The translations under genes were made by a program, and so were the position numbers. A stretch of 44,557 bases of DNA from Nitratireductor sp. ZSWI3 (GTDB lineage: Bacteria > Pseudomonadota > Alphaproteobacteria > Rhizobiales > Rhizobiaceae): positions 1 to 44,557 of the forward strand of contig NZ_JANKOF010000034.1 in assembly GCF_024655565.1 (NCBI RefSeq), read 5' to 3'. Positions 43,777-44,557 of the stretch are shown here, piece after piece. The notes under the pieces are model-generated. The model ran no database searches. It was not told the DNA's origin and worked only from the letters and a program-made list of their open reading frames with translations. The stretch's first letter is position 1. Each line of letters begins with the position of its first letter.

Positions 43777-44295
43777 ATGGAGATGTCGTTGCAGGTGAAG
43801 AAAATCAACAGCAATCCTGTTGGACGCGCGGTTCTGGCCGCGGGCATTGCCGGCGCCGCCGTGGCTTTATCCGGCTGCAACGTCGCCGGGACGCTCGACG
43901 CCCGTGAAACTCTGACGCAGGGCTACGTCATCGACGAACAGGCGATCGAACTCGTGCCGGTCGGCTCCAGCCGCGAGCAGGTGCTGCTGGCGCTCGGCAC
44001 GCCGTCCACCACCGCAACCTTCGACAACGAGGCCTTCTACTACATTTCGCAGAAGCGCGTGCGCAACGCCGCCTTCATGCGGCCGCGCTTGGTCGATCAG
44101 CGCATTCTGGCGGTCTATTTCGGCCCCGACGAGCGCGTCGCCAACATCGCCAATTACGGCCTCAAGGACGGCAAGGTGTTCGACTTCATCGGACGCACGA
44201 CGCCGACCGGCGGCAAGGAGCAGTCCTTCATCGGCCAGATTCTCGCCGGAGCCTCGAAGGGCGGACCGCCCTCCGGCCTCTTCGGCGGCAACTGA
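43777..44295 (+). CDS. bamE: Outer-membrane assembly lipoprotein BamE (SmpA/OmlA family)
   Basis: A 172-residue lipoprotein. The signal sequence is basic then hydrophobic (KKINSNPVGRAVLAAGIAG) and ends in the lipobox LSGC with Cys34 as the lipidated residue. The SmpA/OmlA domain covers about 50-130: GSSREQVLLALGTPSTTATF, YYISQKRV and VYFGPDERVANIANYGLKDG. It is part of the BAM complex that inserts outer-membrane proteins. The start at 43777 (MEMSLQV) has GGGGA nearby; MSLQV at 43783 is possible. The C-terminal tail is glycine-rich. A strong terminator follows. Confidence 0.92.
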   Translation: MEMSLQVKKINSNPVGRAVLAAGIAGAAVALSGCNVAGTLDARETLTQGYVIDEQAIELVPVGSSREQVLLALGTPSTTATFDNEAFYYISQKRVRNAAFMRPRLVDQRILAVYFGPDERVANIANYGLKDGKVFDFIGRTTPTGGKEQSFIGQILAGASKGGPPSGLFGGN

Positions 44296-44424
44296 CACCA
44301 AGGGAACGGAAGCGCCAAGCGCGCCCCACGAAACTCGGCTGCCTGACGCAACGCGGCAGGCGACGGGTCGGACCGACCATCGCTTCATGAAGGGATGACC
44401 GGTTCGCAAGTCTCAGGCAGCACT

Positions 44425-44456
44425 GAGCCCGCAGGTCCAGGACCTGCGGGCTCTTT
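44425..44456. terminator. Strong stem-loop terminator after bamE
   Basis: Bases 44425-44453 are a perfect 29-base palindrome (14+1+14; GAGCCCGCAGGTCC arm), followed by TTTC on the plus strand. It ends bamE transcription 130 bases after its stop, and its symmetry could serve a convergent gene beyond the window. The stretch 44296-44424 shows no gene. Confidence 0.8.
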
Positions 44457-44475
44457 CATGTCGGGTCTGCGCTGT

Positions 44476-44557
44476 AGAGCGGAATGAGGAAAAGTGTGAA
44501 GCGGTTTTCCACCCGCATCCCGCTCCAACTTTTTGAAAACGATCGCGTTTATGATCT
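44476..44557. repeat. Rhizobial-type intergenic palindromic repeat (cut by the window edge)
   Basis: The sequence from GAGCGGAATGAGGAAAA to the complementary TTTTCC and GCATCCCGCTC forms an imperfect stem. It continues into AACTTTTTGAAAACGATC and GTTTATGATCT. I recognise this type as a multicopy intergenic element of Rhizobium/Agrobacterium-like genomes, but I cannot count copies here. No coding sequence is seen. Confidence 0.55.

Overview
The window looks chromosomal and comes from a high-GC alphaproteobacterium of the Rhizobiales/Hyphomicrobiales, probably near Rhizobiaceae. Three things point there: the core block bamE / ubiquinol-cytochrome c chaperone / DUF177 / plsX / fabH / ihfA / merR at the right end, the Agrobacterium-type gbpR-chvE-gguABC locus, and a Sinorhizobium-type galactoglucan (EPS II) locus. 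The species is not identified.

Region A (1-22200) is an exopolysaccharide locus. Its order matches the wga-wgc-wgg-wgd-wge (formerly expA-C-G-D-E) galactoglucan cluster of Sinorhizobium meliloti. On the minus strand are a polysaccharide pyruvyl transferase cut by the window edge, a GT2-GT4 double glycosyltransferase, an unrecognised 497-aa protein, a GT4 enzyme (wgcA position) and a MarR regulator (wggR position). On the plus strand are a PrtD-type ABC exporter and HlyD-type fusion protein (wgdA, wgdB), a small RTX calcium-binding protein (wgeA position), then a tight run: GT2, methyltransferase, GT4, tail-anchored coiled-coil protein, a GT2-like paralogue that has lost its catalytic acids, a second GT4, a second pyruvyl transferase and galU. 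The same 19-bp palindrome lies ahead of each of the three transcription units expected to be under MarR control. No Wzx/Wzy or rhamnose-precursor genes are visible; the left operon continues outside the window.

Region B (22300-32900) holds tRNA-Pro(GGG), a LysR regulator (gbpR type), the sugar-binding protein ChvE and the ABC transporter GguAB. After these come GguC, L-arabinonate dehydratase, a Gfo/Idh/MocA sugar dehydrogenase and 2,5-dioxovalerate dehydrogenase. Together they import L-arabinose/D-galactose-type sugars and oxidise the pentose non-phosphorylatively to 2-oxoglutarate. A lactonase is not in the window.

Region C (32900-39200) holds a GntR/FCD regulator, a nested palindromic intergenic repeat, a three-gene TRAP transporter and a DapA-family lyase resembling the hydroxyproline-pathway pyrroline-hydroxycarboxylate deaminase. 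The gntR and TRAP upstream regions share a 20-bp operator-like sequence (17/20 identical). A lone GT25 glycosyltransferase follows.

Region D (39267-44557) is conserved housekeeping: merR, ihfA, fabH, plsX, a YceD/DUF177 protein and the cytochrome bc1 chaperone on the minus strand, with bamE divergent on the plus strand. A strong terminator and the start of a rhizobial-type intergenic repeat end the window.

The most notable signals are the three-site palindrome regulon with an adjacent PHO-box-like sequence, the apparent pseudo-glycosyltransferase paralogue, and a GWxxDP-type module shared by three proteins of one operon.
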